From contig JADJAK010000001.1 of NCBI GenBank assembly GCA_016704275.1, forward strand, positions 124,001 to 188,000: a stretch of DNA of 64,000 nt, written 5' to 3'. Under the pieces are notes generated by a model. It was given only the letters and a program-made list of their open reading frames with translations, did not search any database and was not told where the DNA came from. A program made the position numbers and the translations under genes. Source of the DNA: Gemmatimonadota bacterium. Lineage in GTDB: Bacteria; Gemmatimonadota; Gemmatimonadetes; Gemmatimonadales; GWC2-71-9. This document shows positions 34,140 through 43,102 of this stretch, piece after piece; positions within the stretch are counted from its first letter, which is position 1; each line of letters opens with the position of its first letter.

Positions 34140-36271
34140 GCGCCTTTTCCGTGGAACGGCGCGGCGGGGTGGCGATCGTCACCTTCGACACGCCCAACGA
34201 GACCGTCAACAAGATCAGCAAGGCGGTGGGCTGGGAATTCGAGGATCTGCTCGGTCGGCTCGCGACGGATGAACCGGTCAAGGCGATCGTGCTCCGCTCG
34301 GGCAAACCCGACACCTTCATTGCCGGCGCCGACATCGAGGAATTCGTTGCGCTGCGCAGCGTCGAGGAGGCGCAGCGACTCTCGCGCGATGGCCAGTTGT
34401 TGATGCAGAAGGTCGCCGAGTCACCGAAGCCGATCGTCGCGGCAATCCACGGCGCCTGCGTCGGTGGCGGGATGGAGCTGGTGCTGGCGTGCCGCTATCG
34501 CGTGGCGTCCGACCATCCCAAGACGATGCTCGGCCTCCCAGAAGTGCAGCTCGGCCTGCTGCCGGGCGCGGGCGGCTCGAACCGGTTGCCGCGCCTGATC
34601 GGTGTGCGCGCCGCGCTCGACATCATTCTCGCCGGCAAGAACGAACGCGCCAAGAAGGCGTTCACCCTCGGCATCGTCGACGAGCTCGTGCCCGAGTCGA
34701 TCCTCCTCGACACCGCGATCGCGGCGGCGGAACGGCTCGCGCGCGGGTGGAAGCCATCGCGGAAGGGGCGCGGCCTCGGCGGCGCGCTGCTCGATGGCAC
34801 GCCGATCGGTCGGCTCGTGGTGTATGGCAAGGCGAAGGAAGCGGTCACCAAGAAGACCGGCGGCAACTACCCGGCGCCACTGCGTGCGCTGGAGGTGGTG
34901 CGGACCTCGATGGAGCAGGGGATGACGCGCGGTCTCGAGGCCGAGGCGCAGGCGTTCGGCGAACTGGCGATGTCCGATGTGTCGCGACGCCTGGTCGAGA
35001 TCTTCTTCGCGACCACCGCCATCAAGAAGGATGATGGTGTCCCGGCCGGTGCGGGACGAGCCACGAAGGTGCGCCGCATCGGCGTCGTCGGCAGCGGCTT
35101 CATGGGCGCGGGGATCGCCGGCACGGCCGCGCTCGCGGCCAATGTCGAGGCGCGGATGACCGACGCCGAATTGTCGCGCGTGGGGAAGGGCATCAAGGCC
35201 GCGACGGACTTGATGACGGCGCGGCTCAAGAAGCGGCGGATGACGCCGCACGAGTATCAGCGGACGCGCGCGCTCCTCAGCGGCACCGGTGACTTCTCCG
35301 GTTTCGGTGGCGCGCAGATCGTGATCGAGGCGGTCTACGAAGACCTCGGCGTCAAGCGCCAGGTGATCGCCGACGTCGAGGCGGCGGTGCCCCCACACGT
35401 GATCATCGCGACCAACACGTCGACCATTCCGATCCAGGATATCGCCGCGGGCGCGCAGTATCCGGAGCGGATCCTTGGCATGCACTTCTTCTCGCCGGTC
35501 GAGAAGATGCCGCTGCTCGAGGTCATCCCCACCGCGGTGACTTCGGCGGATGCCATCGTCACGGCGGTGCAGTTCGGCCGGGCGATGGGGAAGACGGTGA
35601 TCGTCGTCGCGGATTCGCCCGGCTTCTGGGTCAACCGCATTCTCTCGCCGTATCTCAACGAGGCCGGCTTCCTGCTCGAGGAAGGGGTCCCCATCGAGAC
35701 CATCGACGCGGCAATGACGTCGTGGGGTTTCCCGGTCGGACCGGTCGCGTTGCTCGACGAAGTCGGCCTCGATGTCGGCGAGAAGGCGGGGAAGGTGATG
35801 TACCAGGCGTTCGGCGAGCGACTCACGCCATCGAAGGTGATCGCGGCGATGCGCGGCGATGATCGGCTCGGTCGCAAGAATGGCCGCGGTTTCTACTTCT
35901 ACAAGGATGGGCACAAGACCGGCGCCGACGGCTCGGTCTTCCAGTTGCTTGGCGTGCGCCCGGCGAGTGAAGTCGACATCGAGCGCGTGCAGGAACGGCT
36001 GGTGTACGCCATGCTCAACGAAGCCGCGATGGCGATGAGCGAGGGCGTGGTGCGCGTCCCGCGCGACGCCGACATCGGGGCCATCTTCGGTATCGGCTTC
36101 CCGCCGTTCCGGGGTGGGCCGTTGCGCACGCTTGACGCGATTGGCGCCGCCGAGGTGGTGGCCAAGCTCGAACGGTTGGAAGCCACGCACGGTCCGCGCT
36201 TTCGCGCGGCACCCGTGCTCGAGGAGATGGCCCGCATCGGCGGCCGCTGGTATCCGGCCGACGGCCGCTGA
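34136..36271 (+). CDS. fadJ: Fatty-acid oxidation complex alpha subunit (enoyl-CoA hydratase / 3-hydroxyacyl-CoA dehydrogenase)
   Basis: A 711-residue bifunctional enzyme. The N-terminal crotonase domain (about 1-190) has the oxyanion motifs FIAGADIEEF and GACVGGGMELVLACRYRV, and the two catalytic acids are in LPEVQLGLLPGAGG. The 3-hydroxyacyl-CoA dehydrogenase part starts at RRIGVVGSGFMGAGIAG (about 310) with NTSTIPIQD, GMHFFSPVEKMPLLEVI (catalytic His) and GFWVNRI. The C-terminal domain follows. Length matches FadJ. Coupled to fadI; together they carry out steps 2-4 of beta-oxidation. Confidence 0.93.
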   Translation: MSAFSVERRGGVAIVTFDTPNETVNKISKAVGWEFEDLLGRLATDEPVKAIVLRSGKPDTFIAGADIEEFVALRSVEEAQRLSRDGQLLMQKVAESPKPIVAAIHGACVGGGMELVLACRYRVASDHPKTMLGLPEVQLGLLPGAGGSNRLPRLIGVRAALDIILAGKNERAKKAFTLGIVDELVPESILLDTAIAAAERLARGWKPSRKGRGLGGALLDGTPIGRLVVYGKAKEAVTKKTGGNYPAPLRALEVVRTSMEQGMTRGLEAEAQAFGELAMSDVSRRLVEIFFATTAIKKDDGVPAGAGRATKVRRIGVVGSGFMGAGIAGTAALAANVEARMTDAELSRVGKGIKAATDLMTARLKKRRMTPHEYQRTRALLSGTGDFSGFGGAQIVIEAVYEDLGVKRQVIADVEAAVPPHVIIATNTSTIPIQDIAAGAQYPERILGMHFFSPVEKMPLLEVIPTAVTSADAIVTAVQFGRAMGKTVIVVADSPGFWVNRILSPYLNEAGFLLEEGVPIETIDAAMTSWGFPVGPVALLDEVGLDVGEKAGKVMYQAFGERLTPSKVIAAMRGDDRLGRKNGRGFYFYKDGHKTGADGSVFQLLGVRPASEVDIERVQERLVYAMLNEAAMAMSEGVVRVPRDADIGAIFGIGFPPFRGGPLRTLDAIGAAEVVAKLERLEATHGPRFRAAPVLEEMARIGGRWYPADGR

Positions 36272-36291
36272 CCCCGCTCCGCCGCCGCGCC

Positions 36292-37251
36292 GTGCTCGCC
36301 CTGGTCGCGGCGGGTGCCATCGTCTGGCTGCTCGCACGCCAGGAGAGTCAGTTCTCGATTGTCGGCATGGACGGGCCGGCCTCCTCGGCCCTGGGGTCGT
36401 TGCTCCCGGCCGTCTCGGCCGGCCTCACGATCGCGATGTCCCTCGTCATCGTTGATGTCGTCGGCGGTCCGGTCGTCGCCGTCCTCGCGGCCATCTGCGT
36501 CCTCCTCCTCCCCGATTTTCTGCCGCTCCACCGCAGCTCGCTGATCGGTCCGCCGCTCCTCGCCACGACGATCGGGATGCTCGCGGTCATGCTCGCGGCA
36601 CCGCGCTTTTCGCTGGCCTACGGTGCCGTGGCTGCAGTCGGGGTAGTCTGGGTGTCGCCACAGGCGATCGGATTGGTCCCGGCCGCGGTGGCGTGGGCCC
36701 TCCTGCAACCCAACGGACAGCGCGGGCGCGTGCCGCGCGCCGCGCTCTCCCTGCTGCCGCTCGGCATCGCCGTGCTCCTCACCACCCTGGTCGGCAGTGC
36801 CTGGCCCGCGCCGGTGCATTTCGGCTGGCGCGGCGGCCTCGACGCGGCGCTTGGCGCCATCGGCCACGTCCTCGCCGCCCAACAGGTGCCCGCCATCACG
36901 TCGCCGTCGCTGCGCTGGGTGATGGTCGCCGACACCACGCTGATCCTCCTGGCCCTCACCGTGATGGCCTGGCGAGGTGCGAGCGCGGCGTCCACGCCTG
37001 ATCGTCCCCGTCGCTTCTATCCGGCAGTCTGCGTCCTCGCGACCAGTGTCTCGGTGGGACTCCTCGCGCATGCCATGCTGCTCCCAGCCGCGCCGCTGCC
37101 CAGCATCGAAACGGCGATGTCGCTTGCGGTGCTGGCCACACTCACGATTGCTGTCTCCGTCTCGGTGCTCTGGCCCCGCTGGCGCTGGTGGGGGAAGGGA
37201 ATCGCGGTCGTGCTGCTCGCCGGATGGCTCGGCGCGGCTGTCATCGGCTAG
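36292..37251 (+). CDS. Polytopic membrane protein of unknown function
   Basis: A 319-residue protein from GTG 36292, 20 bp after fadJ, with about nine or ten hydrophobic helices and short, basic loops (for example LHRSSLIG, NGQRGRVPRA, STPDRPRRF). No family-specific motif is seen. The layout and composition resemble the membrane half of PMT-type glycosyltransferases, but the acidic catalytic loop is missing. Function not assigned. Confidence 0.55.
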   Translation: MLALVAAGAIVWLLARQESQFSIVGMDGPASSALGSLLPAVSAGLTIAMSLVIVDVVGGPVVAVLAAICVLLLPDFLPLHRSSLIGPPLLATTIGMLAVMLAAPRFSLAYGAVAAVGVVWVSPQAIGLVPAAVAWALLQPNGQRGRVPRAALSLLPLGIAVLLTTLVGSAWPAPVHFGWRGGLDAALGAIGHVLAAQQVPAITSPSLRWVMVADTTLILLALTVMAWRGASAASTPDRPRRFYPAVCVLATSVSVGLLAHAMLLPAAPLPSIETAMSLAVLATLTIAVSVSVLWPRWRWWGKGIAVVLLAGWLGAAVIG

Positions 37252-37259
37252 AATCCAGC

Positions 37260-37727
37260 ATGACTCCAGCTACGCTTCGCCCCGCGACCGCCGCCGATGT
37301 GCCGCTGATCCTCGACCTGATCCGCGGGCTGGCCGAGTATGAACGGCTGCCCCACGCGGTCGTCGCCACCGAGGAGGGGCTGCGGGCGTCGCTCTTCGGC
37401 CCGATCGCCGCCGCCGAGGTGGTGATTGCCGAGGTTGACGGCGCGTCGGCCGGCTTCGCGCTCTTCTGCCACAACTACTCGACCTTCCTCGGTCGGCGCG
37501 GGCTCTGGCTCGAGGATCTCTTCGTGCGCCCGGCGTTCCGCGGTCAGGGGATCGGCCGCGCGCTGCTGGTCCACCTCGCCGAAGTGGCGGTGGCACGTGG
37601 CTGCGGACGGCTCGAGTGGTCGGTGCTCGACTGGAATGAATCGGCGATCGGCTTCTATCGGTCGCTGGGTGCGGTGCCGATGGATGAATGGACCACCTTC
37701 CGCGTCACGGTGACGGTGAAGCGCTGA
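37260..37727 (+). CDS. GNAT-family N-acetyltransferase
   Basis: A 155-residue acetyl-CoA-dependent acyltransferase. The fold is seen in LRPATAADVPLILDLIRGLAEYE at the N-terminus, the beta-4 strand LEDLFVRPAFRGQGIGRALL with the Q/R-x-x-G-x-G/A acetyl-CoA loop (RGQGIG), and the C-terminal WSVLDWNESAIGFYRSLGA. The combination LAEYERLP near the N-terminus and LEDLFVRP resembles the spermidine/diamine acetyltransferase (SSAT-like) subgroup. The acceptor is not certain. Start ATG 37260, eight bases after the upstream stop. Confidence 0.85.
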   Translation: MTPATLRPATAADVPLILDLIRGLAEYERLPHAVVATEEGLRASLFGPIAAAEVVIAEVDGASAGFALFCHNYSTFLGRRGLWLEDLFVRPAFRGQGIGRALLVHLAEVAVARGCGRLEWSVLDWNESAIGFYRSLGAVPMDEWTTFRVTVTVKR

Positions 37728-38839
37728 GCAACCTCCCGCGGTGGGACGATGGCACCTGGCCCGGACTGCCACGACTCGACGGCCCAGTCGCCGCCGACGT
37801 CTGCGTAATCGGCCTCGGGGGCAGCGGCCTCACGGCGGTGCACGAGCTCCTCGACCTCGGCCAGCGCGTCGTCGCGGTGGACGCCGGCATCGTGGCCGGC
37901 GGCGCGGCCGGACGCAACGGCGGCTTCCTCCTCGCCGGTCCGGCCGACTTTCACCACGATGCGGTCGCGACGCACGGGCGCGAGCGGGCCACGGCACTCT
38001 ATCGGCGCACCCTCACCGAGATGGACCGCATGACAGCCGAGACGCCCGGGGCGATTCGGCGCGAGGGGTCGCTGCGGATCGCCGAGAGCCCCGAGGAGCT
38101 GGATGACTGCCGCGCCCAGCTCGCCGCGATGCACGCGGACGGTCTCCCGGCAGCGTGGCATCGTGGTCCGGACGGCGAGGGACTGTTGATCCCGACGGAC
38201 GGCGTCTTCCACCCGCTCCAGCGCTGCCGTGCCCTCGCGGAAGGGGCCGTGGCGCGGGGCGCGCGGCTCTATGAACAGTCGGCGGCCATCGAGATCACCG
38301 GACAGGGTGTGCTCACGGTCGAGGGCAGCGTGCTTTGCAATGCGGTGATCGTCGCCGTGGACGGCCGCCTCGAGTCGGTGCTCCCCGAATTGGCCGGACG
38401 CGTGCGCACCGCCCGGCTCCAGATGATCGCCACGACACCCACTGACGAGATTCGTACCCGGTTCGCCGTCTATTCGCGCTACGGTTACGAGTATTGGCAG
38501 CAGCTGGATGACGGATCCGTGCTCCTCGGCGGCATGCGCGATCGCGGTGGGGAGGGCGAATGGACGGACATCGCCGAGCCGGCCGAACCGGTGCAATCGC
38601 TGCTGGACACGCACCTCCGCGAACGGTTGCGGGTGACCGCCTCGATCACCCATCGCTGGGCCGGGGCGGTCGGCTACACGCCGGACGGCCTGCCGATCTT
38701 CGAGGAAGTGCGGCCTCGCGTCTGGGCCATCGGTGGCTACTCGGGCACGGGCAATGTGGTCGGTGCCATCTGCGGGCGGGCCGTGGCACAGATGGTCGTG
38801 CAGGGGAGTGCGCCTGATGCGGCGCTCTTCCGCGCATGA
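37688..38839 (+). CDS. FAD-dependent amino-acid oxidase-like oxidoreductase (DAO family)
   Basis: A 383-residue flavoprotein of the D-amino acid oxidase / glycine oxidase / gamma-glutamylputrescine oxidase family. The FAD-binding motif is ADVCVIGLGGSGLTAVHEL (about 36-54), followed by GGAAGRNGGFLLAG, typical of PuuB-like enzymes. The C-terminal part has GLPIFEEVRPRVWAIGGYSGTGN. ATG 37688 overlaps the acetyltransferase by 40 bp; CTG 37724, in a ctga overlap, is the alternative. Its position directly behind a diamine-acetyltransferase-like gene suggests, as inference, a role in polyamine or amine breakdown. Confidence 0.8.
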   Translation: MDHLPRHGDGEALSNLPRWDDGTWPGLPRLDGPVAADVCVIGLGGSGLTAVHELLDLGQRVVAVDAGIVAGGAAGRNGGFLLAGPADFHHDAVATHGRERATALYRRTLTEMDRMTAETPGAIRREGSLRIAESPEELDDCRAQLAAMHADGLPAAWHRGPDGEGLLIPTDGVFHPLQRCRALAEGAVARGARLYEQSAAIEITGQGVLTVEGSVLCNAVIVAVDGRLESVLPELAGRVRTARLQMIATTPTDEIRTRFAVYSRYGYEYWQQLDDGSVLLGGMRDRGGEGEWTDIAEPAEPVQSLLDTHLRERLRVTASITHRWAGAVGYTPDGLPIFEEVRPRVWAIGGYSGTGNVVGAICGRAVAQMVVQGSAPDAALFRA

Positions 38840-39192
38840 GGAAGCGCACCGGCGGACTCGTCTACTCCACGGATACCGGCCGCACCTGCCCGACCTGTCG
38901 GCGCGGGGTCGGCGACTGCCGCTGCCGCGAAAGTGGCCCGCCGCCGAAGCGCGATGGCGTGGTGCGCGTCGGCCGCGAGACCAAGGGACGCAAGGGCGCC
39001 GGCGTGACGCTGGTGACCGGCGTGCCCTTGGAGGGCGAGGCCCTCGATGCCCTCGCCAAGGCCCTGAAACAACGGGTCGGCTCCGGCGGTACGGTCAAGG
39101 ATGGCGTGATCGAGCTGCAGGGTGACCATCGGGACGTGGTCGTCGCGGAACTCGCCAAGAAGGGTTGGACCGTCAAACGCGTCGGTGGCTGA
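38836..39192 (+). CDS. yciH: SUI1/eIF1-like translation factor (YciH family)
   Basis: A 118-residue protein. The N-terminal segment has paired Cys (CPTCRRGVGDCRC, about 18-30), a possible zinc ribbon, and the C-terminal domain is a SUI1 fold: RVGRETKGRKGAGVTLVTGV and CK-like end KQRVGSGGTVKDGVIELQGDH. In E. coli YciH is linked to translation initiation fidelity. The presence of the Cys-rich N-terminus is normal for many bacterial YciH proteins. ATGA overlap with the upstream oxidoreductase gene. Confidence 0.85.
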   Translation: MRKRTGGLVYSTDTGRTCPTCRRGVGDCRCRESGPPPKRDGVVRVGRETKGRKGAGVTLVTGVPLEGEALDALAKALKQRVGSGGTVKDGVIELQGDHRDVVVAELAKKGWTVKRVGG

Positions 39193-39252
39193 CGCTTGTC
39201 CCCCGAGCAATCCGGCATCATTCTCTCGCATCCCCCACTCAGGAGTATCCCC

Positions 39253-39783
39253 ATGTTGAAGCGTCTGATCGCACCCCTCGCCTTGCTGGCGATGCTGGCG
39301 ACGCCCGTCGTCGCGCAGGACAAGATGAACCACACCGAGCCGCCCAGTGACCTGATGCCGTTGCTCCATCAGTATCTCGATTGGTTCGTGAAGGGCGCCG
39401 AGCAGATGCCGGAAGCGAACTACAGCTTCAAGCCGACGCCGGAAATCCGCTCCTTCGGCGAGTTGGTCGGGCACATGGCCAACAGCAACTTCATGATCTG
39501 CGCCGGCATTCGCGGCGAAAAGAGCCCCAGCACGACCGACTTCGAGAAGGTGACCGGCAAGGCGGCCCTGGTGAAGGGTGTGAAGGATGCGCTGACCTAC
39601 TGCCACACGGTCCAGGTCTGGGCCAATGCGCACGGGCACGATCAGGTCGACCTCTTCGGGATGAAGGGGAGCGTGACGTGGGCGCTCGCGTTCAACATCG
39701 CCCACAACGCCGAACACTACGGCAACATGGTGACGTACATGCGAATGAAGGGGATGACCCCGCCGTCAAGCCAGGGGAACTGA
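39253..39783 (+). CDS. Exported DinB-superfamily protein
   Basis: A 176-residue protein with signal peptide (LLAMLATPVVAQ) and a DinB/YfiT four-helix-bundle domain. Putative metal ligands are His74 in LVGHMANSNF and His151/His155 in HNAEHYGN, the usual triple-His arrangement. AGGAG at 39241-39245 is a good Shine-Dalgarno site for ATG 39253. DinB-like proteins include thiol transferases and hydrolases; the substrate here is unknown. Export of a DinB protein is frequent in Gemmatimonadota and Acidobacteriota by general impression. Confidence 0.75.
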   Translation: MLKRLIAPLALLAMLATPVVAQDKMNHTEPPSDLMPLLHQYLDWFVKGAEQMPEANYSFKPTPEIRSFGELVGHMANSNFMICAGIRGEKSPSTTDFEKVTGKAALVKGVKDALTYCHTVQVWANAHGHDQVDLFGMKGSVTWALAFNIAHNAEHYGNMVTYMRMKGMTPPSSQGN

Positions 39784-39814
39784 GCTGGCTTCGCTGCGAC
39801 TGCCCCATCCGCTG

Positions 39815-41113
39815 GTGCTGATGCTGGGGGGCGTGGCCATCGCGGCCGCGCTCACCTGGCTGGTGCCGGCCGGCGAGTATGAACGGGTGGTGGACGCTGC
39901 CACCGGGCGCACCATCGCCGTCGCCGGCACCTACCACGCGGTGCCTGACGCGCCAGTCGGGCCCTTCGCCGCCGTGATGGCGGTGCCTCGCGGCATCGCC
40001 GAGGGGATCGAGGTGATCCTCACCATCTTCCTCGTCGGCGGGGCCTGGTACCTGGTCGACAAGATCGGGACCCTCGGGCGCGCGGTGAACGCCCTCGCCT
40101 CGCGCTTTCGTGAAGGAAGCCTCCTCGCCCTCCCCCTCCTGATTCTCTTCTTCTCGATGATGGGTGCCGCCGAGAACATGCAGGAGGAGATCATCGCGCT
40201 GATCCCGGTGCTGCTCGTGCTCGGGAGTCGACTCGGCGTCGACGCCGTCACGACGGTCGCGGCGAGTGCCGGTGCGGCGATGATCGGCAGTGCCTTCGGC
40301 CCGACCAATCCGTTCCAGGCGGGCATCGCGATGAAGCTCGCCGAGCTGCCGACCCTCTCCGGCGGCGCACTGCGCACGGCGATGTGGCTCGCGGGGACGG
40401 CGCTCTGGGCCGCCTGGACGCTGCGGTGGGCCTCGCAGCACCGCGTGCCGGTGGCGAGCGAGCAGGTCAGCCACGCGCCGCTGAGCGCGCGCGACGGGCT
40501 GATTCTCGCCTGCGTCACGGTGCCGCTCGCGATCTACATCTACGGCGCCCTCAAGCTCGACTGGGGCTTCAACGAGCTTTCCGCGGCGTACTTCATCGGC
40601 GCCATCCTCGCCGGGGTGATCGCCCGCCTCAAGCTCGATGACACCATCATCAGCTACCTCGAGGGGATGCAGTTGCTGCTCCCCGCCGCCCTCCTCGTCG
40701 GCGTCGCCCGAAGCATCACCCTCGTGCTGCAGGATGGGCACATCATCGACACCATCCTCTACAGCATGGCCACGCCGCTCGCCAATGTCTCGACGACGGC
40801 CGCCGCCCTGCTGATGGTGCCGCTCCACGCGCTGCTGCACGTTCCCGTCTCGAGCGTGAGCGGGCAGGCCGCGCTGACGATGCCGATCATGGTGCCGCTC
40901 TCGGACCTGCTCGGCGTCTCGCGTCAGGCCACGGTCCTCGCCTATCAGGTCGGCGCCGGCCTTTGCGAGCTCCTGACGCCGACCAACGGGGCACTCATGG
41001 CCATCCTCCTCGCCGCCAAGGTCCCCTTCGGCGAGTGGCTCCGCTTCGCGACCCGGGGCTACGCGCTGATGCTGGTGATCGGCGTCGTCGGAATATTGGT
41101 GGCAGTGGGATGA
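39815..41113 (+). CDS. YfcC-family / DcuC-like membrane transporter
   Basis: A polytopic transporter of the YfcC family (C4-dicarboxylate/anaerobic carrier type). TM1 is MLMLGGVAIAAALTWLVPAGEYER, with the PAGEY family motif. Other markers are SMMGAAENMQEEIIALIP, SAFGPTNPFQAGIAM, and a terminal LLTPTNGALMAILLAA. The upstream in-frame sequence RLPHPLVLM matches the family N-terminus, so the real start is likely at a CTG (39785 or 39794) rather than GTG 39815. The TGA stop is read from the flanking heptamer array. Substrate not known; basic amino acids or dicarboxylates are suggested for relatives. Confidence 0.8.
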   Translation: MLMLGGVAIAAALTWLVPAGEYERVVDAATGRTIAVAGTYHAVPDAPVGPFAAVMAVPRGIAEGIEVILTIFLVGGAWYLVDKIGTLGRAVNALASRFREGSLLALPLLILFFSMMGAAENMQEEIIALIPVLLVLGSRLGVDAVTTVAASAGAAMIGSAFGPTNPFQAGIAMKLAELPTLSGGALRTAMWLAGTALWAAWTLRWASQHRVPVASEQVSHAPLSARDGLILACVTVPLAIYIYGALKLDWGFNELSAAYFIGAILAGVIARLKLDDTIISYLEGMQLLLPAALLVGVARSITLVLQDGHIIDTILYSMATPLANVSTTAAALLMVPLHALLHVPVSSVSGQAALTMPIMVPLSDLLGVSRQATVLAYQVGAGLCELLTPTNGALMAILLAAKVPFGEWLRFATRGYALMLVIGVVGILVAVG

Positions 41114-41189
41114 TCGATGATCGATGGTCGATGATCGATTTACCCGCGATGCAGTATCGATCATCGATGGTCGATCATCGATCATCGAC
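41109..41189. repeat. TCGATGA heptamer array with inverted partner
   Basis: Left arm TCGATGA/TCGATGG units at 41109-41139, right arm TCATCGA units at 41156-41189, 16-bp spacer. The array separates two genes on the same strand and provides the stop of the transporter gene. Confidence 0.85.
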
Positions 41190-41207
41190 TACTCCGAGTT
41201 CAACGCC

Positions 41208-42278
41208 ATGACCTTCTCTTTCAATCGCGACATCCGCTTCGCCCAGACCCTCCCCTCCCGCCTCTACGTCGACCCGACGTATCTGGCGCTCGAGGAGGAG
41301 AAGATCTTCGGGCGCACCTGGCAGCTGGTCGGGCGGGTGGCCGACCTGGCCGAATCGGGGAGCTTCATCACCGCCCAGATCGGTGACGAGGCGATCGTCA
41401 TCGTGCAGGACCGGGGCACGCTGCGCGGCTTCCACAACATCTGCCTGCATCGGGCGGGCCCGGTGGCGTCGGGGTGCGGCACACGGCAGACGCTGCAGTG
41501 CCGCTATCACGGCTGGACCTACCGGCTCGATGGGACGCTGCTGCGCGCCCCCGAGATGGAGGGCACCGAGGGCTTCGACCCGGAGTCGATGCGGCTGCTG
41601 CCGGTGCAGGTGGCCACGTGGGGACCACTGGTCTTCGCGAACCTCGATCTCAAGGCGCCGCCGCTCGAGCATTTCCTGGAGGGGATCGGCGAGCGGACGG
41701 CGCGCTTCCATCCCGAGGCGATGCGCTTCGTGATGCAGAAGCGCTGGACCGTCGAGTGCAACTGGAAGGTGTACGTCGACAACTACCTCGAGGGATACCA
41801 CCTCCCGGCGGTGCATCCCGGGCTCTACAAGGAGCTCGACTACGATGCCTATCGGGTCGAGCCGCACCGTTACTGGTCGCTGCAGCACGCGCCGCTCCGG
41901 GCCGGACATGGTCCGGAGCGCATCTACGTGCCCAATGGCGAGGGCGACGACGCCCAGTACTACTGGTGCTTCCCCAACGTGATGCTCAACATCTACCAGG
42001 GGCAGATGCAGACGAACGTGGTGCTCCCCTGTGGGCCCGACCGCTGCGAGGTCGTCTTCGAGTGGTATGCCGTCGATCCGCCGGCCGATGCGGCCACCGA
42101 CCCGAAATGGACCTCGCTGATCGCCTTCAGCGACGAGATCCAGGACGAAGACATTGAAATTTGCGAACGGGTCCAGCAAAATCTCCGCTCGCGCGTGTAT
42201 GACCGCGGCCGCTATTCCGCCCTGCGCGAGAACGGCGTCCACCACTTCCATGCCTTGCTGCACGAGTTCCTGACATGA
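41208..42278 (+). CDS. Rieske-type aromatic ring-hydroxylating oxygenase, alpha subunit
   Basis: A 356-residue non-haem iron oxygenase. The Rieske [2Fe-2S] ligands are Cys79-x-His81 and Cys98-x2-His101. The catalytic mononuclear-iron segment is VDNYLEGYHLPAVHP, with His198 and His203, and an Asp or Glu later. The Rieske domain and catalytic domain have normal lengths. Reductase or ferredoxin partners and small beta subunit are absent nearby, as in choline/carnitine- or stachydrine-type Rieske oxygenases. Substrate uncertain. ATG 41208 is just downstream of the heptamer array. Confidence 0.87.
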   Translation: MTFSFNRDIRFAQTLPSRLYVDPTYLALEEEKIFGRTWQLVGRVADLAESGSFITAQIGDEAIVIVQDRGTLRGFHNICLHRAGPVASGCGTRQTLQCRYHGWTYRLDGTLLRAPEMEGTEGFDPESMRLLPVQVATWGPLVFANLDLKAPPLEHFLEGIGERTARFHPEAMRFVMQKRWTVECNWKVYVDNYLEGYHLPAVHPGLYKELDYDAYRVEPHRYWSLQHAPLRAGHGPERIYVPNGEGDDAQYYWCFPNVMLNIYQGQMQTNVVLPCGPDRCEVVFEWYAVDPPADAATDPKWTSLIAFSDEIQDEDIEICERVQQNLRSRVYDRGRYSALRENGVHHFHALLHEFLT

Positions 42279-42907
42279 GCCGACTGACCCGCTCGACCGT
42301 TGCCCTCGCCGCCCTCGTTGTCGCCTCGACCGGCTGCGCCCGGCAGGGCGCCATCAGTCCCGATCCGGCCGCCCCCGATTCCTTCGACGTGGCGATGGAG
42401 ACGAGTGTCGGCACGATCACGCTGCGTAGCCGCCGTGCCTGGGCGCCGCACGGCGTCGACCGCTTCCATCGGTTGGTGAGCGAGGGCTTCTACAACGACG
42501 TCCGATTCTTCCGGGTGGTACCCGGCTTCATCATCCAGTTCGGCCTCTCGGGCGACCCGAAGGCCACTGCCAAGTGGGAAGCCGCTCCGATCGTCGACGA
42601 CACCGTCAAGGTCACCAACAAGCGCGGCACGGTGGTCTTTGCCCGCGCCGGCCAGAACAGCCGGACCTCGCAGCTCTTCTTCAACACCGTCGACAACGGC
42701 CTGATGCTCGATGCGGCCGACGGCTTCGGCTTCCCGCCGTTCGCCGAGATCACCAGTGGCGTCGAGGTGCTGGACAAGATCTTCCAGGGGTACGGCGAGG
42801 CCCCTGACCAGGGGAGGATCATGAGTGCGGGGAATGCCTACCTGCAGGAGAACTTTCCGAAGCTCGACTACATCAAGTCGGCCAAGGTCACCAGCCACTG
42901 GCCGTAG
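42275..42907 (+). CDS. Lipoprotein cyclophilin-type peptidyl-prolyl isomerase
   Basis: A 210-residue cis-trans prolyl isomerase for the periplasm. The signal peptide ends STGC, a plausible lipobox. The cyclophilin domain has ETSVGTITLRS, the F-H-R cluster FHRLVSEGFYNDVRFFRVVPGFIIQFG with the catalytic Arg, and GTVVFARAGQNSRTSQLFFN. The C-terminal region GVEVLDKIFQGYG fits too. ATGA overlap with the Rieske gene; the last gene of the long + strand run. Confidence 0.87.
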   Translation: MSRLTRSTVALAALVVASTGCARQGAISPDPAAPDSFDVAMETSVGTITLRSRRAWAPHGVDRFHRLVSEGFYNDVRFFRVVPGFIIQFGLSGDPKATAKWEAAPIVDDTVKVTNKRGTVVFARAGQNSRTSQLFFNTVDNGLMLDAADGFGFPPFAEITSGVEVLDKIFQGYGEAPDQGRIMSAGNAYLQENFPKLDYIKSAKVTSHWP

Positions 42908-42944
42908 GGGAGGGAGGGGTGTCGGGATGGCCTGGTTCGGCGAA

Positions 42945-42983
42945 GAGTGCTAAGCACTCGCCCGGTACTTGCGGTTTTTTTTT
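42945..42983 (+). terminator. Hairpin followed by T9 tract
   Basis: GAGTGCT/AGCACTC palindrome at 42945-42959, then a T9 run at 42975-42983. The run is 15 bp beyond the hairpin and is itself flanked by a CTTGCGG/TCGCAGG inverted pair. Either a weak terminator of the cyclophilin gene or a regulatory leader of the next gene. Confidence 0.5.
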
Positions 42984-43102
42984 CTCGCAGGTAACTCTTT
43001 AGAGGCGTTGTGACGGGCTAGTCGCGTGCGGGCGTCGATGATCGCTCCGATCCGCTCCCGTTTCAGTGTCGTCCTTTCTCTCCCCATCCTGCGAGGCACC
43101 AG

